From Bog-756 sp963776225 (GTDB taxonomy: Bacteria > Actinomycetota > Acidimicrobiia > Acidimicrobiales > RAAP-2), in the NCBI GenBank assembly GCA_963776225.1, contig CAVZLL010000003.1, positions 806,001 to 870,000 of the forward strand: a stretch of 64,000 nucleotides of DNA, read 5' to 3'. Shown piece by piece: positions 27,620 to 36,910 of this stretch (positions within the stretch are counted from its first letter, which is position 1; every line of letters begins with the position of its first letter). The position numbers were made by a program, and so were the translations under genes. The notes under the pieces are model-generated. The model did no database searches, had not been told where the DNA came from, and worked only from the letters and a program-made list of their open reading frames with translations.

Positions 27620-28828
27620 TCAGGTGAAGATCACCGGGAGGCGCTCCCAGCCCCTCACCGTGGAGGTGCGGGCCTGCACCGCCCGTTCCGTGTCGACCTC
27701 CCACGAAGGGAAGCGCTGCAGGACCTCGTCGAGTGCGACCCGGCCCTCCAACCTGGCCAGCGCGGCACCGAGGCAGAAATGCAGACCGTACCCGAAGGCG
27801 AGGTGATGGTCGATCTTCCGGTTGACGTCGAACCGGTCGCCGTCGGGGAACTTCCGTTCGTCCCGGTTGCCGGAACCGTTGAGCAGGAGGATGACGCTCC
27901 CCTGCGGTACCACCGTTCCGTGGTGCTCGACGTCCTCGGTCACGTACCTGGCCTGGGTGGGCGAGGGCGGCTCGTAGCGTAGGAGCTCCTCGATCGCGTT
28001 GGGCACCAGGCTCCGGTCCTCCACCAGCTTGCGACGCTCGTCGGGGTGGTCGGCGAGCACCTTGCCGGTCCACCCGATGAGCCGGGTCGTCGTCTCGTTG
28101 CCGGCCGCGGCCACCAGGTTCACCACGTTGACCACCTCGGTCCGGGTGAGTCGACGGGTGGTGCCGCTCTCGTCCTCGAACTCGGCCATGAGCAGCTCGG
28201 TCATCAGGTCGTCGGAGGGGTGCTGGGTGCGCCAGTCGATGTACTCGTCGAAGGTGCTGGCCTGAGCGTCCGCCCTGAATGCCGCCGTGTCGGGCATGGT
28301 GCCCTCTTCGAGCCGGAGACCTTCGTCGATGCGGTCCCGGAGGGCCTCCTGGTCCTGTTCCGGGATGCCCAGGAGCATCCCGATGGTCCGCATCGGCATC
28401 TGGGCACCCAGGTCGGCGATGAAGTCGAATCCGCCGCTCCCCACCAGCGGGTCGAGGCTCCGAGCACAGAACTCACGGATCTTGGGTTCGATGGCGTTCA
28501 TCTTCCGGGGGGTGAACACCCGCGAGAGGAGGCTCCGGTGGATGTTGTGGCCCGGGGGGTCCTCGAAGATGATCGAGCCGGGCGGCATCTCCATGTCGCT
28601 CTTGATCATCTCGAGCAGGGTGCCCTTGGCCGAGCTGTAGGTCTTCCACTCGACCAGCCCGCGCTCGACGTCATCGAAGCGGCTCAGGGCGTAGAAGTCG
28701 TAGCGCTCGTTGTAATAGAGCGGACGCTCCTCCCGGAGGCGGCGCCAGATCGGATACGGATCCGTGTCGATGGCGAAGTCGTAGGGGTCGTAGTAGAGGT
28801 CGGAGTGGGTCGAGTCGGTGGTGGTCAG
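27620..28828 (-). CDS. Cytochrome P450 (third)
   Basis: A 402-residue P450 with AGNETT (I helix), EELLR (K helix) and FGYGLHFCLGAALAR (haem loop). It is a close paralogue of the first P450 and shares the DPYD...DPYP N-terminal block. No ATG or GTG sits at the expected start; CTG at 28828, preceded by AGGGGG seven bases upstream, gives LTTTDSTHSD and is my best choice. The long frame upstream has no P450 character. It is divergent from the amidohydrolase across a region with a perfect palindrome. Confidence 0.86.
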   Translation of the reverse strand: MTTTDSTHSDLYYDPYDFAIDTDPYPIWRRLREERPLYYNERYDFYALSRFDDVERGLVEWKTYSSAKGTLLEMIKSDMEMPPGSIIFEDPPGHNIHRSLLSRVFTPRKMNAIEPKIREFCARSLDPLVGSGGFDFIADLGAQMPMRTIGMLLGIPEQDQEALRDRIDEGLRLEEGTMPDTAAFRADAQASTFDEYIDWRTQHPSDDLMTELLMAEFEDESGTTRRLTRTEVVNVVNLVAAAGNETTTRLIGWTGKVLADHPDERRKLVEDRSLVPNAIEELLRYEPPSPTQARYVTEDVEHHGTVVPQGSVILLLNGSGNRDERKFPDGDRFDVNRKIDHHLAFGYGLHFCLGAALARLEGRVALDEVLQRFPSWEVDTERAVQARTSTVRGWERLPVIFT

Positions 28829-29015
28829 TGTGGTCCCCCTGGTTCGTCGCCGGAACGCTGCGGCGCATCCCGGCCGTGATGCACATTGTTCTGAACCAAG
28901 AAGAAGATTCTCACAAGAAGCGCCCGACCGCCACCCCACCAGGCGGACCCGCCGCCCTGCCCGGTGCCGGCTGCGCCGCCCACCGGAGGTCGCTGGCGGC
29001 CCCTTGCGAGGACGG

Positions 29016-29033
29016 TACTCTCTTTTGAGAGTA
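29016..29033. promoter_or_regulatory. Perfect palindrome TACTCTC-TTTT-GAGAGTA (candidate operator)
   Basis: Seven-base perfect arms flank TTTT in the divergent region between the third P450 and the amidohydrolase, 33 bp before the amidohydrolase ATG. A weaker CTCAC-N8-GTGAG inverted repeat (29042-29059) lies between it and the start codon. The position suits a dimeric repressor controlling the amidohydrolase, ligase, CoA-transferase operon. Confidence 0.45.
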
Positions 29034-29065
29034 GGGTCGTTCTCACCTGTGAAAGTGAGGTCACC

Positions 29066-30265
29066 ATGGAGACACGCACGCTCGACATCCCCGTGTTCGA
29101 TGCGGACAACCACCTCTACGAGACCCGCGAGTCGCTGACCAAGTTCCTTCCCGACCGGCACCGGGGCGTCATCGACTACGTCGACGTCCGGGGCCGGACC
29201 AAGATCGTGGTGCGCGGGCAGATCAGCGAGTACATCCCCAACCCCACCTTCGACGTGGTGGCCCGGCCCGGGGCCCAGGAGGACTACTTCCGGATGGGGC
29301 AATCCCGAGGGCAAGAGCCGGCGGGAGATCTTCGGCGAGCCCATGCGCGCCATCCCGGCGTTCCGCGAGCCCGCCCCCCGACTGCAGCTCATGGACGAAC
29401 AGGGTCTCGACCGGACCCTCATGTTCCCCACGCTCGCCAGCCTGGTCGAGGAGCGGTTGCGGGACGACCCCGAGCTCATCCACGTCGTCGTCCACGCGCT
29501 CAACGAGTGGCTGCACGAGACCTGGCAGTTCGACTACGAGGGACGGATCTTCACCACGCCGATCATCACCCTGCCCGATCGTCGAGCGGGCCATCGAGGA
29601 GCTCGAGTGGGTGCTCGAACGCGGCGCCAAGGTCGTGCTGATCAGACCCGCCCCGGTCCCCGGGTACCGCGGCTCGCGCTCGTTCGGGCTCCCGGAGTTC
29701 GATCCGTTCTGGCAGAAGGTCGTCGAGAACGACGTCCTGGTGGCCATGCATTCCTCGGACAGCGGCTACGAGCGGTACACCAACGACTGGCTGGGGAGCA
29801 GCAGCGAGATGCTCCCGTTCCAGCCCGAGGCGTTCCGGATGCTCTCGGCGTGGCGCCCGGTCGAGGACGCGGTGTCGGCGCTGGTCTGCCACGGCGCGCT
29901 GTCGCGCTTTCCCGGGCTCAAGGTCGCGGTCGTCGAGAACGGGAGCAGCTGGGTCGAACCGCTGCTCAAGAACCTGGCCGATACCTACAAGAAGATGCCG
30001 CAGGACTTCCTCGAGGACCCGGTCGACGTGGTCAAGCGCAACATCTACATCAGCCCGTTCTGGGAGGAGGACCTCGGAGAGCTGGCCGAGCTGATCGGTT
30101 CGGAACACGTCCTGTTCGGATCCGACTTCCCGCACCCCGAAGGCCTGGCCGAACCCGGCGAGCTATCTGGATGAGCTGAAGGGCGTGCCCGAAGAGACCG
30201 TGAAGAAGATCATGGGGGGCAACCTCGCCGGTCTGATGAACGTCGACGACGTCGTCATGCGGTGA
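29066..30265 (+). CDS. Amidohydrolase (ACMSD-like, amidohydrolase-2 family), three frameshifts
   Basis: The reconstructed 398-residue protein is a TIM-barrel metal-dependent hydrolase or decarboxylase of the amidohydrolase-2 family: FDADNHLYE at the start (variant of the D-x-H metal motif), MHSSDSGYERY, a CHGALSRFPGLKV barrel strand and the terminal GSDFPHPEG aspartate. The frame moves by +1 at about 29298 (GGGG run), 29577 and 30157. Removing one base at each restores continuous family-like sequence and leads to the TGA at 30263-30265. That stop overlaps the ligase ATG as TGATG. Either the gene is damaged or the sequence has insertion errors. Related actinobacterial genes often sit in aromatic or sterol catabolic clusters. 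Confidence 0.75.
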
Positions 30266-31872
30266 TGAAGGGCGCTCGCGCCAGCCAGCGGGCCACCGTT
30301 CCAGGGTTGATCGCCGGAGCCGCCCAACGGTTCGGCGCCCGGCCGGCGGTCATCGACGGGGGCGATGGCCTCTCCTATGCCGAGCTGGTCGAGTTGTCCC
30401 GCAGGTTCGGCTCCGCCCTCGTCTCCTCCGGCATCGCATCCGGCGACCGGGTCGCCGTCTGGGCGTTCAACAGCACCGAGTGGATCGTGGCCGCGCTCGG
30501 CATCTTCCAGGCCGGGGCCGTACTCGTCCCGGTCAACACCCGGTTCAAAGGGGCGGAGGCTGCGGACATCCTGCTCCGGAGCCGGGCCCGGGTGCTGGTG
30601 ACGGTCACCGACTTCCTCGGCACCGACTACGTGGCCATGCTGGCGCGCGTCCGGTACCGACCTCCCGGATCTGGGCACGACCGTGATCGCCAGCGGTGCC
30701 GCGACGGGCGGAACCGTGTCCTGGGAGGACTTCATGGCCCGCGCCGGTTCGGGCGACGCTTCGGACGTCGACCGCCGGTCGGCGGCCGTCGACGCCGACG
30801 ACCCCTGCGACATCCTCTTCACCTCGGGAACGACCGGTGCACCCAAGGGGGTGGTCCAGAGCCACGGACGCACCGTCCGGGTGGCCACCGACTGGGTGGC
30901 GATGACCGGCCTGACCGAGGAGGACCGCTACCTCATGGTCAATCCGTACTTCCACATGTTCGGACTGAAGGCCGGCATCCTGGCCGTCGGTCACCGCCGG
31001 AGCCGCCATGATCCCCGAGGCGGTGTTCGACGTCGGACGGGTGCTCTCGACCGTGGCCGACGAGCAGGTGACCGTGCTCCCGGGACCCCCCACCCTGTAT
31101 CAGGGCATCCTGGACCACCCCGAGCGCGATCGCCACGACCTGTCGAGCCTCAGGGTTGCCGTGACCGGCGCCGCGGACATCCCGGTCGAGCTGATCCGCC
31201 GCCTCGACCGCGAGATGACCTTCTCCACGATCATCACCGGCTACGGGTTGACCGAAGGGGGCACCGCGACGGCGACCGCTCCGGGGGACGACGTCGAGAC
31301 GATCGCCACGACGGTCGGGCGCCCCCGTCCGGGATTCGAGCTGCGGGTCGTGGACGGGGAGGGACGGGATACCGACGCCGGTCAGCCCGGCGAGATCCTG
31401 CTGCGGGGAGGGAGCATCATGTCCCACTACCTCGACGACCCCGAGGCGACCGCCGCGGCCCTCTCCGAGGACGGCTGGCTGAAGACCGGCGATCTCGGGC
31501 AGGTCGACCGGACGGGATGCCTGCGGATCGTCGGCCGTTCGAAGGACATGTTCATCGTCGGCGGCTTCAACGCCTACCCGGCGGAGATCGAGCAGGGACT
31601 GCTGCGGCATCCCGACATCAGCGAGGTGGCGGTGATCGGCGTCCCCGATCGCGCGTCTCGGCGAGGTGGGCTGGGCCTTCGTGGTCGTACGCCCGGGGTC
31701 GACCGTCGACGGGCCGGGGATCATCGGGTGGTCCCGGGAGCAGATGGCCAATTACAAGGTCCCCCGGGTGGTCGAGCTCGTCGACGACCTGCCACGCACC
31801 GCGACCGGCAAGGTGCTCAAGGACTCCCTCCGCGAGCGTACGGTACGGGATCACTCCGGGTCCCCGGGGTGA
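30265..31872 (+). CDS. Acyl-CoA synthetase (AMP-forming), three frameshifts
   Basis: The reconstructed protein (about 534 residues) is a FadD-type ATP-dependent acyl-CoA ligase: LFTSGTTGAPKG (P-loop), GYGLTEGG, GWLKTGDLG and a C-terminal lysine in TATGKVLK. One extra base at about 30654, 30987 and 31650 breaks the frame; deleting each gives a seamless ligase. It starts at an ATG overlapping the upstream stop (TGATG) and ends overlapping the CoA-transferase start (GTGA), so translational coupling is intact despite the breaks. The substrate acid is unknown. It resembles ligases such as FadD3 in overall layout. Confidence 0.77.
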
Positions 31873-33062
31873 GCGGCGCGGCTCGCCACGGGCTCCCTTC
31901 CCTCTCCGACCTGCGGGTGATCGAGCTCGGGGTGTGGGTCGCCGCACCGTCGGCGGCCGCGCTTCTCGCGGACTGGGGTGCCGACGTCATCAAGGTCGAG
32001 GCGCCGGGCGGTGACCCGATGCGCAACGTGTTCGCATCGATCGGCATCGCCGGCGATCTCCCCAATCCGGCCTTCGCCCTCGACAACCGGGGCAAGCGCA
32101 GCATCGTCCTCGACCTTCGGGACCCGGATGATCGGGACCACATGGAGGAGCTGCTGGCGACCGCCGATGTCTTCCTCAGCAACCTCCGACCCGACGCCCT
32201 CGACACGCTCGGCCTCGGTGCCGAGGCCACCGTCGCCCGGCACCCCCGTCTCGTGTACTGCAGCATCAGCGGCTACGGCCTGCGGGGCGAGGACCGCAAC
32301 CGTCCGAGCTACGACCTCGGCGCGTTCTGGGCGCGGTCCGGGCTGGCGGGCCAGATGGCCGACGAGAGCGGGAGCCCCCTGATCGCACGCGGCGGTGTCG
32401 GTGACCACATCACCGGCCTCGCCGCGCTCTCGGGCATCCTGGCCGCGGTGCTCGACCAGCGCCTCACCGGCACCGGCCGGGTCGTCGAGGTCTCGCTCCT
32501 CCGCACCGGGGCCTACGTGCTCGGATGGGATCTCGGTCTCCAGATGATGCTCGGCAAGGTCGCGCCCGCCGAATCCCGACGGACCAACCAGTCACCGCTG
32601 ATGAACCCGTACCGCACCGCCGACGGGCGGTGGTTCTTCTTCACCGGTCTCGAGGCCGATCGTCACATCGCCGCGGTCTCCCGTGCGCTGGGCCGACCCG
32701 ACCTGCTCGAGGACGAGCGGTTCAGCAGCGCGGCGGCCATCCGCAAGAACCGGTCCGAGTTCATCGCCCTCCTCGATGGGCTCATCTCGGAGCGGCCGCT
32801 CGCCGAGTGGGCCGAGCGGTTCGACCGTGAAGGGGTCTGGTGGGCACCGGCCCAGACGCCGGCGGAGGTCGTCGAGGATCCCCAGCTGCGTGCCAACGAC
32901 GGGTTCGTCGAGGTCGACGAGGGAGCGCTGCGGTCGGTCAACGGACCGGTGACCTTTTCCGGGGTGGCCCCGAGACCCGCGGTCGGCGTCCCGGCACTCG
33001 GTCAGGACGGTGACCAGGTCCTCTCCGAGCTAGCCGGGCGCGAGCCCCCTCCCGCGGGGTGA
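31869..33062 (+). CDS. Class III (CaiB/BaiF-type) CoA-transferase (second)
   Basis: A 397-residue CoA-transferase: RVIELGVWVAAP start, GADVIKVEAPGGDP, NRGKRSIVLDL, and catalytic Asp149 in SYDLGAFWARSG. The GTG at 31869 overlaps the ligase stop by four bases. As third gene of the amidohydrolase, ligase, CoA-transferase operon it may recycle CoA between pathway acids. It is convergent with the ACAD at 33102, with 39 bp between them. Confidence 0.87.
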   Translation: MSGAARHGLPSLSDLRVIELGVWVAAPSAAALLADWGADVIKVEAPGGDPMRNVFASIGIAGDLPNPAFALDNRGKRSIVLDLRDPDDRDHMEELLATADVFLSNLRPDALDTLGLGAEATVARHPRLVYCSISGYGLRGEDRNRPSYDLGAFWARSGLAGQMADESGSPLIARGGVGDHITGLAALSGILAAVLDQRLTGTGRVVEVSLLRTGAYVLGWDLGLQMMLGKVAPAESRRTNQSPLMNPYRTADGRWFFFTGLEADRHIAAVSRALGRPDLLEDERFSSAAAIRKNRSEFIALLDGLISERPLAEWAERFDREGVWWAPAQTPAEVVEDPQLRANDGFVEVDEGALRSVNGPVTFSGVAPRPAVGVPALGQDGDQVLSELAGREPPPAG

Positions 33063-33101
33063 CCCGCCGACGGTCCACGCGCCGCGGGCCCGCCGGGTCG
33101 G

Positions 33102-34277
33102 TTACTCCCGGGCCCGGGCCAGGAGGCCCCGGGCGATCACCAGCCGCTGGATCTCGTTGGTCCCTTCCCCGATCACCATGAGCGGGGCGTCCCGGTAGTA
33201 GCGCTCGACGGGCAGATCGGTGGTGTACCCGATGCCTCCGTGGATCCGCATCGACTCGGTGGCCAGCTCGAGCGCCGTCTCGCTGGCGAAGAGCTTGGCC
33301 ATGCCGGCCTCGACGTCACAGCGCAACCCGTCGGCCTTCCGCTCGGCGGCGTTCCTGGTGAGCAGGCGAGCCGCCTCGAGCCGAGTGGCCATGTCGGCGA
33401 GCTTGAGCTGGATCGCCTGGTGTTCGCCGATCGGCTTCTGGAACGTCACTCGCTGGCCGGCATACGCGAGGGCGGCGTCGAAGGCGGCCCGGGCGACGCC
33501 GACCGCTCGGGCCGCGATGTTGATCCGACCGACCTCGAGCACGCTCAGGATCTGGGGAAGGCCGCGTCCCGCCTCGCCGACCAGGTTGGCGGCGGGGATG
33601 CGGTGGTCCGTGTAGGTCATCTCGACGGTCTCCACGCCGCGGTATCCGAGCTTCCCGACGTCCTTGCTGACCGCGATGCCCTCGAACCTCGGTCCCGGTT
33701 CCTTCTCCACCACGAAGGCGGAGATGCCCTCTTCGGTGCGGGCGGCGAGGGCGAGGATCCCCGCCCGCGCGCCGTTGGTCACCCAGGCCTTCGTCCCGTT
33801 GATGACGTACTCGTCACCGTCGCGCACCGCGCGACAGGAGATGTTGCGGGTGTCGCTGCCGGCATCCGGCTCGGACAGCGACAGGGCTCCCCGCCGCTCG
33901 CCATCGGCCATCTGCGGCAGCCACCGCCGCTTCTGCTGCTCGCTGCCGTGCGCCATGAGCAGGGTCGCCGCCATCGTGTGGGTGTTGACCACACCGGTCA
34001 GGCTCATCCAGCCGTAGGCCAGCTCCTCGATGATCCCGACGTAGGTCAGGAGGTCCAGGCCCAACCCGCCGTACGACTCGGGGATGGTCACCCCGAAGAG
34101 CCCGAGGGCGCGCATCCGGGCCACGATCTCCTCTGGGAAGCGGTCCTCGTGCTCCATGGCCGAGGCGACCGGGATCACCTCGTTGGCCACGAAGCGGCGG
34201 ACCGTGGCGATGATCTCGTCCCGCACCTCCGGATCGGTGCGGACGGCGGTGGTCTGGCCACTGGTCTCCGCTGCCAT
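33102..34277 (-). CDS. Acyl-CoA dehydrogenase (single, homotetrameric type)
   Basis: A 391-residue short-chain-type ACAD complete in itself: SLSEPDAGSD flavin loop, KAWVTNG, RVTFQKPIGEHQ, and RDAPLMVIGEGTNEIQR, which holds both the candidate catalytic Glu (in GEGT) and the FAD-contact NEIQ. Unlike the paired ACADs here it needs no partner. It is divergent from the ligase gene at 34.3 kb and so probably shares its control region. Confidence 0.88.
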   Translation of the reverse strand: MAAETSGQTTAVRTDPEVRDEIIATVRRFVANEVIPVASAMEHEDRFPEEIVARMRALGLFGVTIPESYGGLGLDLLTYVGIIEELAYGWMSLTGVVNTHTMAATLLMAHGSEQQKRRWLPQMADGERRGALSLSEPDAGSDTRNISCRAVRDGDEYVINGTKAWVTNGARAGILALAARTEEGISAFVVEKEPGPRFEGIAVSKDVGKLGYRGVETVEMTYTDHRIPAANLVGEAGRGLPQILSVLEVGRINIAARAVGVARAAFDAALAYAGQRVTFQKPIGEHQAIQLKLADMATRLEAARLLTRNAAERKADGLRCDVEAGMAKLFASETALELATESMRIHGGIGYTTDLPVERYYRDAPLMVIGEGTNEIQRLVIARGLLARARE

Positions 34278-34304
34278 TGGCGAGAACTCTACATCCCTCT
34301 CGTG

Positions 34305-34333
34305 TTGACGTCGGTCTCATGAGCGAGAAGAAT
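34305..34333 (+). promoter_or_regulatory. Predicted promoter, possibly giving a leaderless transcript
   Basis: TTGACG (34305-34310), a 17-bp spacer and AAGAAT (34328-34333) point at the ligase gene. Transcription would begin about 34340, at or next to the ATG at 34341. The spacer contains the palindrome CTCATGAG (34316-34323). No Shine-Dalgarno sequence is well placed for either in-frame ATG, consistent with leaderless initiation, which is common in actinobacteria. Confidence 0.35.
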
Positions 34334-34340
34334 GTTTTCA

Positions 34341-35867
34341 ATGGCTGCGGCCCTGATGCACGAGTTGCTCGAGGGGGCCGCGGCACGCTTCGGCGACCGT
34401 GACGCGGTGCTCGCGGGGGAGGAGCGCTGGTCGTTCCGCGCCCTCGACGACCGCGCCGCCGACTTCGGGCGATCGCTCGCCGCACAGGGTGTGGGTCCAC
34501 ACGACCGTGTGGCGGTGATGACCTCCAACCGTCCCGAGTTCGTGGTGGCACTCAACGGCATCAGCAAGATCGGCGCCGCCGCGGTGCTCCTCAGCCCGGC
34601 CTGGAAGGCGGTCGAGACCGGCCATGCGCTCGACCTCACCGGTCCCGTCCACGCGGTGGCCGACGGACCGGCGGCCGACCTGCTCGGTGAGCTGATGGAT
34701 GGCGCAGCATCGGTGACCGACCTCGATGGGCCGTCCGCTGAGGGCGCGGGCGCAGCCCAGGGCCACGCCGGGGTGCGGCCCGCCGGCGTCGGCGACACGG
34801 ACGAGGCGGTCCTGGTGTTCAGCTCGGGCACGACGGGGCTCCCCAAGGCGGTCCGGCACACCCACCGGTCGATCGGCACCGCCACGACCCACTGGCGCCG
34901 GACCCTCGGCCTCGGTCCGGACGACCGCTTCCAGGTCGCGACACCCCCCTCGCACATTCTCGGGCTGCTCAACCTCCTGGCTGCCGCATCGGCGGGCGCG
35001 ACGGTCCGACTCCACCGCCGGTTCGACCTGGACGAAGTGCTGCACCGCATCGAGGACGAACGGATGACCCTCGAGATGGCGGTGGCACCGATCGCCCTGG
35101 CCATGGCCAACCATCCCACCCTCGAGCGCTTCGACCTCTCGTCGCTGCGCTACATCATGTGGGGGGCCACACCGGTCAGCGAGAGCGTGGCCAGGGTGGT
35201 CACCGAGCGCACGGGCGTGCGCTGGCTGCCGGCCTACGGGGCGAGCGAGCTGCCGGTCATCGCCGGCAACCCGGTGGACGATCCGGACTCCTGGCGGCTC
35301 GACTCCGCGGGGCTGCCGCCGACCGGCGTCGAGCTGCGGGTGGCCGACCTCGACAGCGGCGCGCCGCTCCCGCCGGGGGAGACCGGGGAGATCCAGGTGC
35401 GGAGCCCCTCCGTGATGGCCGGCTACCTGCCGGAGGAGGAGACCGCGGGCGCGTTCGCCGATGGCTGGTACCGGACCGGAGACGTCGGATGGCTGGAGCC
35501 CGACGGGTGGGTGCACCTCACCGACCGATCGAAGGAGATGATCAAGGTCAACGGGTTCCAGGTGGCGCCTGCCGAGCTCGAGGGCGTCCTGCTCACCCAC
35601 CCGTCGGTGCTGGACTGCGCGGTGTTCGGGCTGGTGGACGAGCGGGCCGGTGAGGTGCCCGTCGCGGCGGTGCAGGTGGATCCGGCGCTGACCATCACCG
35701 CCGACGAGCTCCAGGCGCTGGTGGCCGGCTCCCTCGCGACGTACAAGCAGCTGCGTCATGTCGTCTTCGTCGATACCATTCCGCGGCTCCCGTCGGGGAA
35801 GGTGCTGCGTCGCACGCTCCGCGACCAGTGGGCCCCGGTCCTGCTGGCCGTGGACGGGGCCCGCTGA
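34341..35867 (+). CDS. AMP-forming acyl-CoA synthetase/ligase
   Basis: A 508-residue adenylate-forming ligase: VFSSGTTGLPKAV (P-loop), LPAYGASELP, WYRTGDVGWLEPDG, hinge region DRSKEMIKVNGFQV and C-terminal LPSGKVLRR with the adenylation lysine. It resembles 4-coumarate-CoA-ligase-like enzymes. I start at the ATG at 34341; an in-frame ATG at 34332 adds MFS but overlaps the predicted -10 box. Its stop overlaps the next ATG (TGATG). It opens a four-gene operon with an ACAD pair and a crotonase, a complete activation, desaturation and hydration set. Confidence 0.88.
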   Translation: MAAALMHELLEGAAARFGDRDAVLAGEERWSFRALDDRAADFGRSLAAQGVGPHDRVAVMTSNRPEFVVALNGISKIGAAAVLLSPAWKAVETGHALDLTGPVHAVADGPAADLLGELMDGAASVTDLDGPSAEGAGAAQGHAGVRPAGVGDTDEAVLVFSSGTTGLPKAVRHTHRSIGTATTHWRRTLGLGPDDRFQVATPPSHILGLLNLLAAASAGATVRLHRRFDLDEVLHRIEDERMTLEMAVAPIALAMANHPTLERFDLSSLRYIMWGATPVSESVARVVTERTGVRWLPAYGASELPVIAGNPVDDPDSWRLDSAGLPPTGVELRVADLDSGAPLPPGETGEIQVRSPSVMAGYLPEEETAGAFADGWYRTGDVGWLEPDGWVHLTDRSKEMIKVNGFQVAPAELEGVLLTHPSVLDCAVFGLVDERAGEVPVAAVQVDPALTITADELQALVAGSLATYKQLRHVVFVDTIPRLPSGKVLRRTLRDQWAPVLLAVDGAR

Positions 35868-36910
35868 TGGACGTCCGTCTCTCCCCAGAGCAGCAGGCGC
35901 TCCGCGACTCGGCGGTCCAGATCGTCCGACGGCTCGGTCCGGGGACGGTCGGTGAGCTCGGCGATCCCGAGCGGACCGGCAAGCTCGACGCGGCCGTGGC
36001 CGGCTCGGGCTGGCGTGAGCTCCGGGTCCCGGTGGACGACGGGTCGCCGCTGGGCTCAGGGGTGGAGGTGGCGGTCGTCGCCGAGGAGCTCGGTCGTGGC
36101 CTCGCCGACGTGCCCTTCTTCGGCCCGACGCTCGCCGCCGAGCTCCGGCGTCTGGCCGGGGCCGCGCAGGTTGCCGACGAGGTGGTCGCCCTGACCGGCT
36201 CACTCTCCGGACCGGCTGTCGTCAGCGACGGGACGGTCCCCGAGGGGACGGTCGCTCCCGACGCCGCCTCGGCGTCCGCGGCGCTGCTGCTGGTCCGCGT
36301 GGAAGGGGGGTACCGACTCGGATCGGTCCGGCTGGGCGCGGTCGACGGCGGCACCGACCTGACCCGGCCAGGCTCGGTCGTCGATCCGCGCGCCGAGGTG
36401 ACTTCGGTGGAAGGGACGGGGACCCGGCTCCTCACCGGGGACGACCTGTCGGCGTGGACCGCGCTGGGCCTCGCCCTCACCTGCGCCGATCTGGTGGGCG
36501 CGATGCGCGGGGCCATCGACCTCACCGTCGAGTATGCGTCGGTCCGCCGGCAGTTCGGGAGGACCATCGGCTCGTTCCAGGCCGTCCAGCACCTGCTGGC
36601 CGACGCCCACGTGCTCATGGAGGGATCGCGCAGCGTGGCGCGCCACGCCGCCTGGGCGGTCGATGCACGGGCGCCGACCGTCGCGGTGTACGCCGCGGCA
36701 GTCGCCAAGGCCTACTGCGCGCGGGCGGCCCGGACGGTCTGTGAGACCGCGATCCAGGTCCACGGAGGCATCGGGAACACCTGGGAGTGCCTCGCCCACG
36801 TGTACCTCCGCCGCGCACTCCTCTCGACCGAGGTGCTCGGAGGGGTTGGACCCAACCTGGATCGCGTGCTCGCCCACCACCGAACGGGAGGACCCCATGG
36901 ACTACGGTGA
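35867..36910 (+). CDS. Acyl-CoA dehydrogenase, smaller subunit of pair 3
   Basis: A 347-residue ACAD-family protein with a shortened middle domain and the C-terminal QVHGGIGNTWECLAHVYLRR segment, but no GGTSEIQ-type loop. The ATG overlaps the ligase stop by one base. Together with the next gene, which starts inside its 3' end, it should form a heterotetramer. The Glu of TWECL is the candidate base shared with the other small subunits. Confidence 0.85.
   Translation: MDVRLSPEQQALRDSAVQIVRRLGPGTVGELGDPERTGKLDAAVAGSGWRELRVPVDDGSPLGSGVEVAVVAEELGRGLADVPFFGPTLAAELRRLAGAAQVADEVVALTGSLSGPAVVSDGTVPEGTVAPDAASASAALLLVRVEGGYRLGSVRLGAVDGGTDLTRPGSVVDPRAEVTSVEGTGTRLLTGDDLSAWTALGLALTCADLVGAMRGAIDLTVEYASVRRQFGRTIGSFQAVQHLLADAHVLMEGSRSVARHAAWAVDARAPTVAVYAAAVAKAYCARAARTVCETAIQVHGGIGNTWECLAHVYLRRALLSTEVLGGVGPNLDRVLAHHRTGGPHGLR

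Noticed and set aside
9727..28828. Natural-product biosynthetic cluster suggested by three P450s
   Set aside because: No polyketide synthase, NRPS, terpene synthase or precursor peptide is present; the neighbours are catabolic.
29066..31872. Programmed +1 ribosomal frameshifting in the amidohydrolase and ligase genes
   Set aside because: Six separate sites with unrelated sequence contexts make recoding improbable; insertion errors or decay are simpler.
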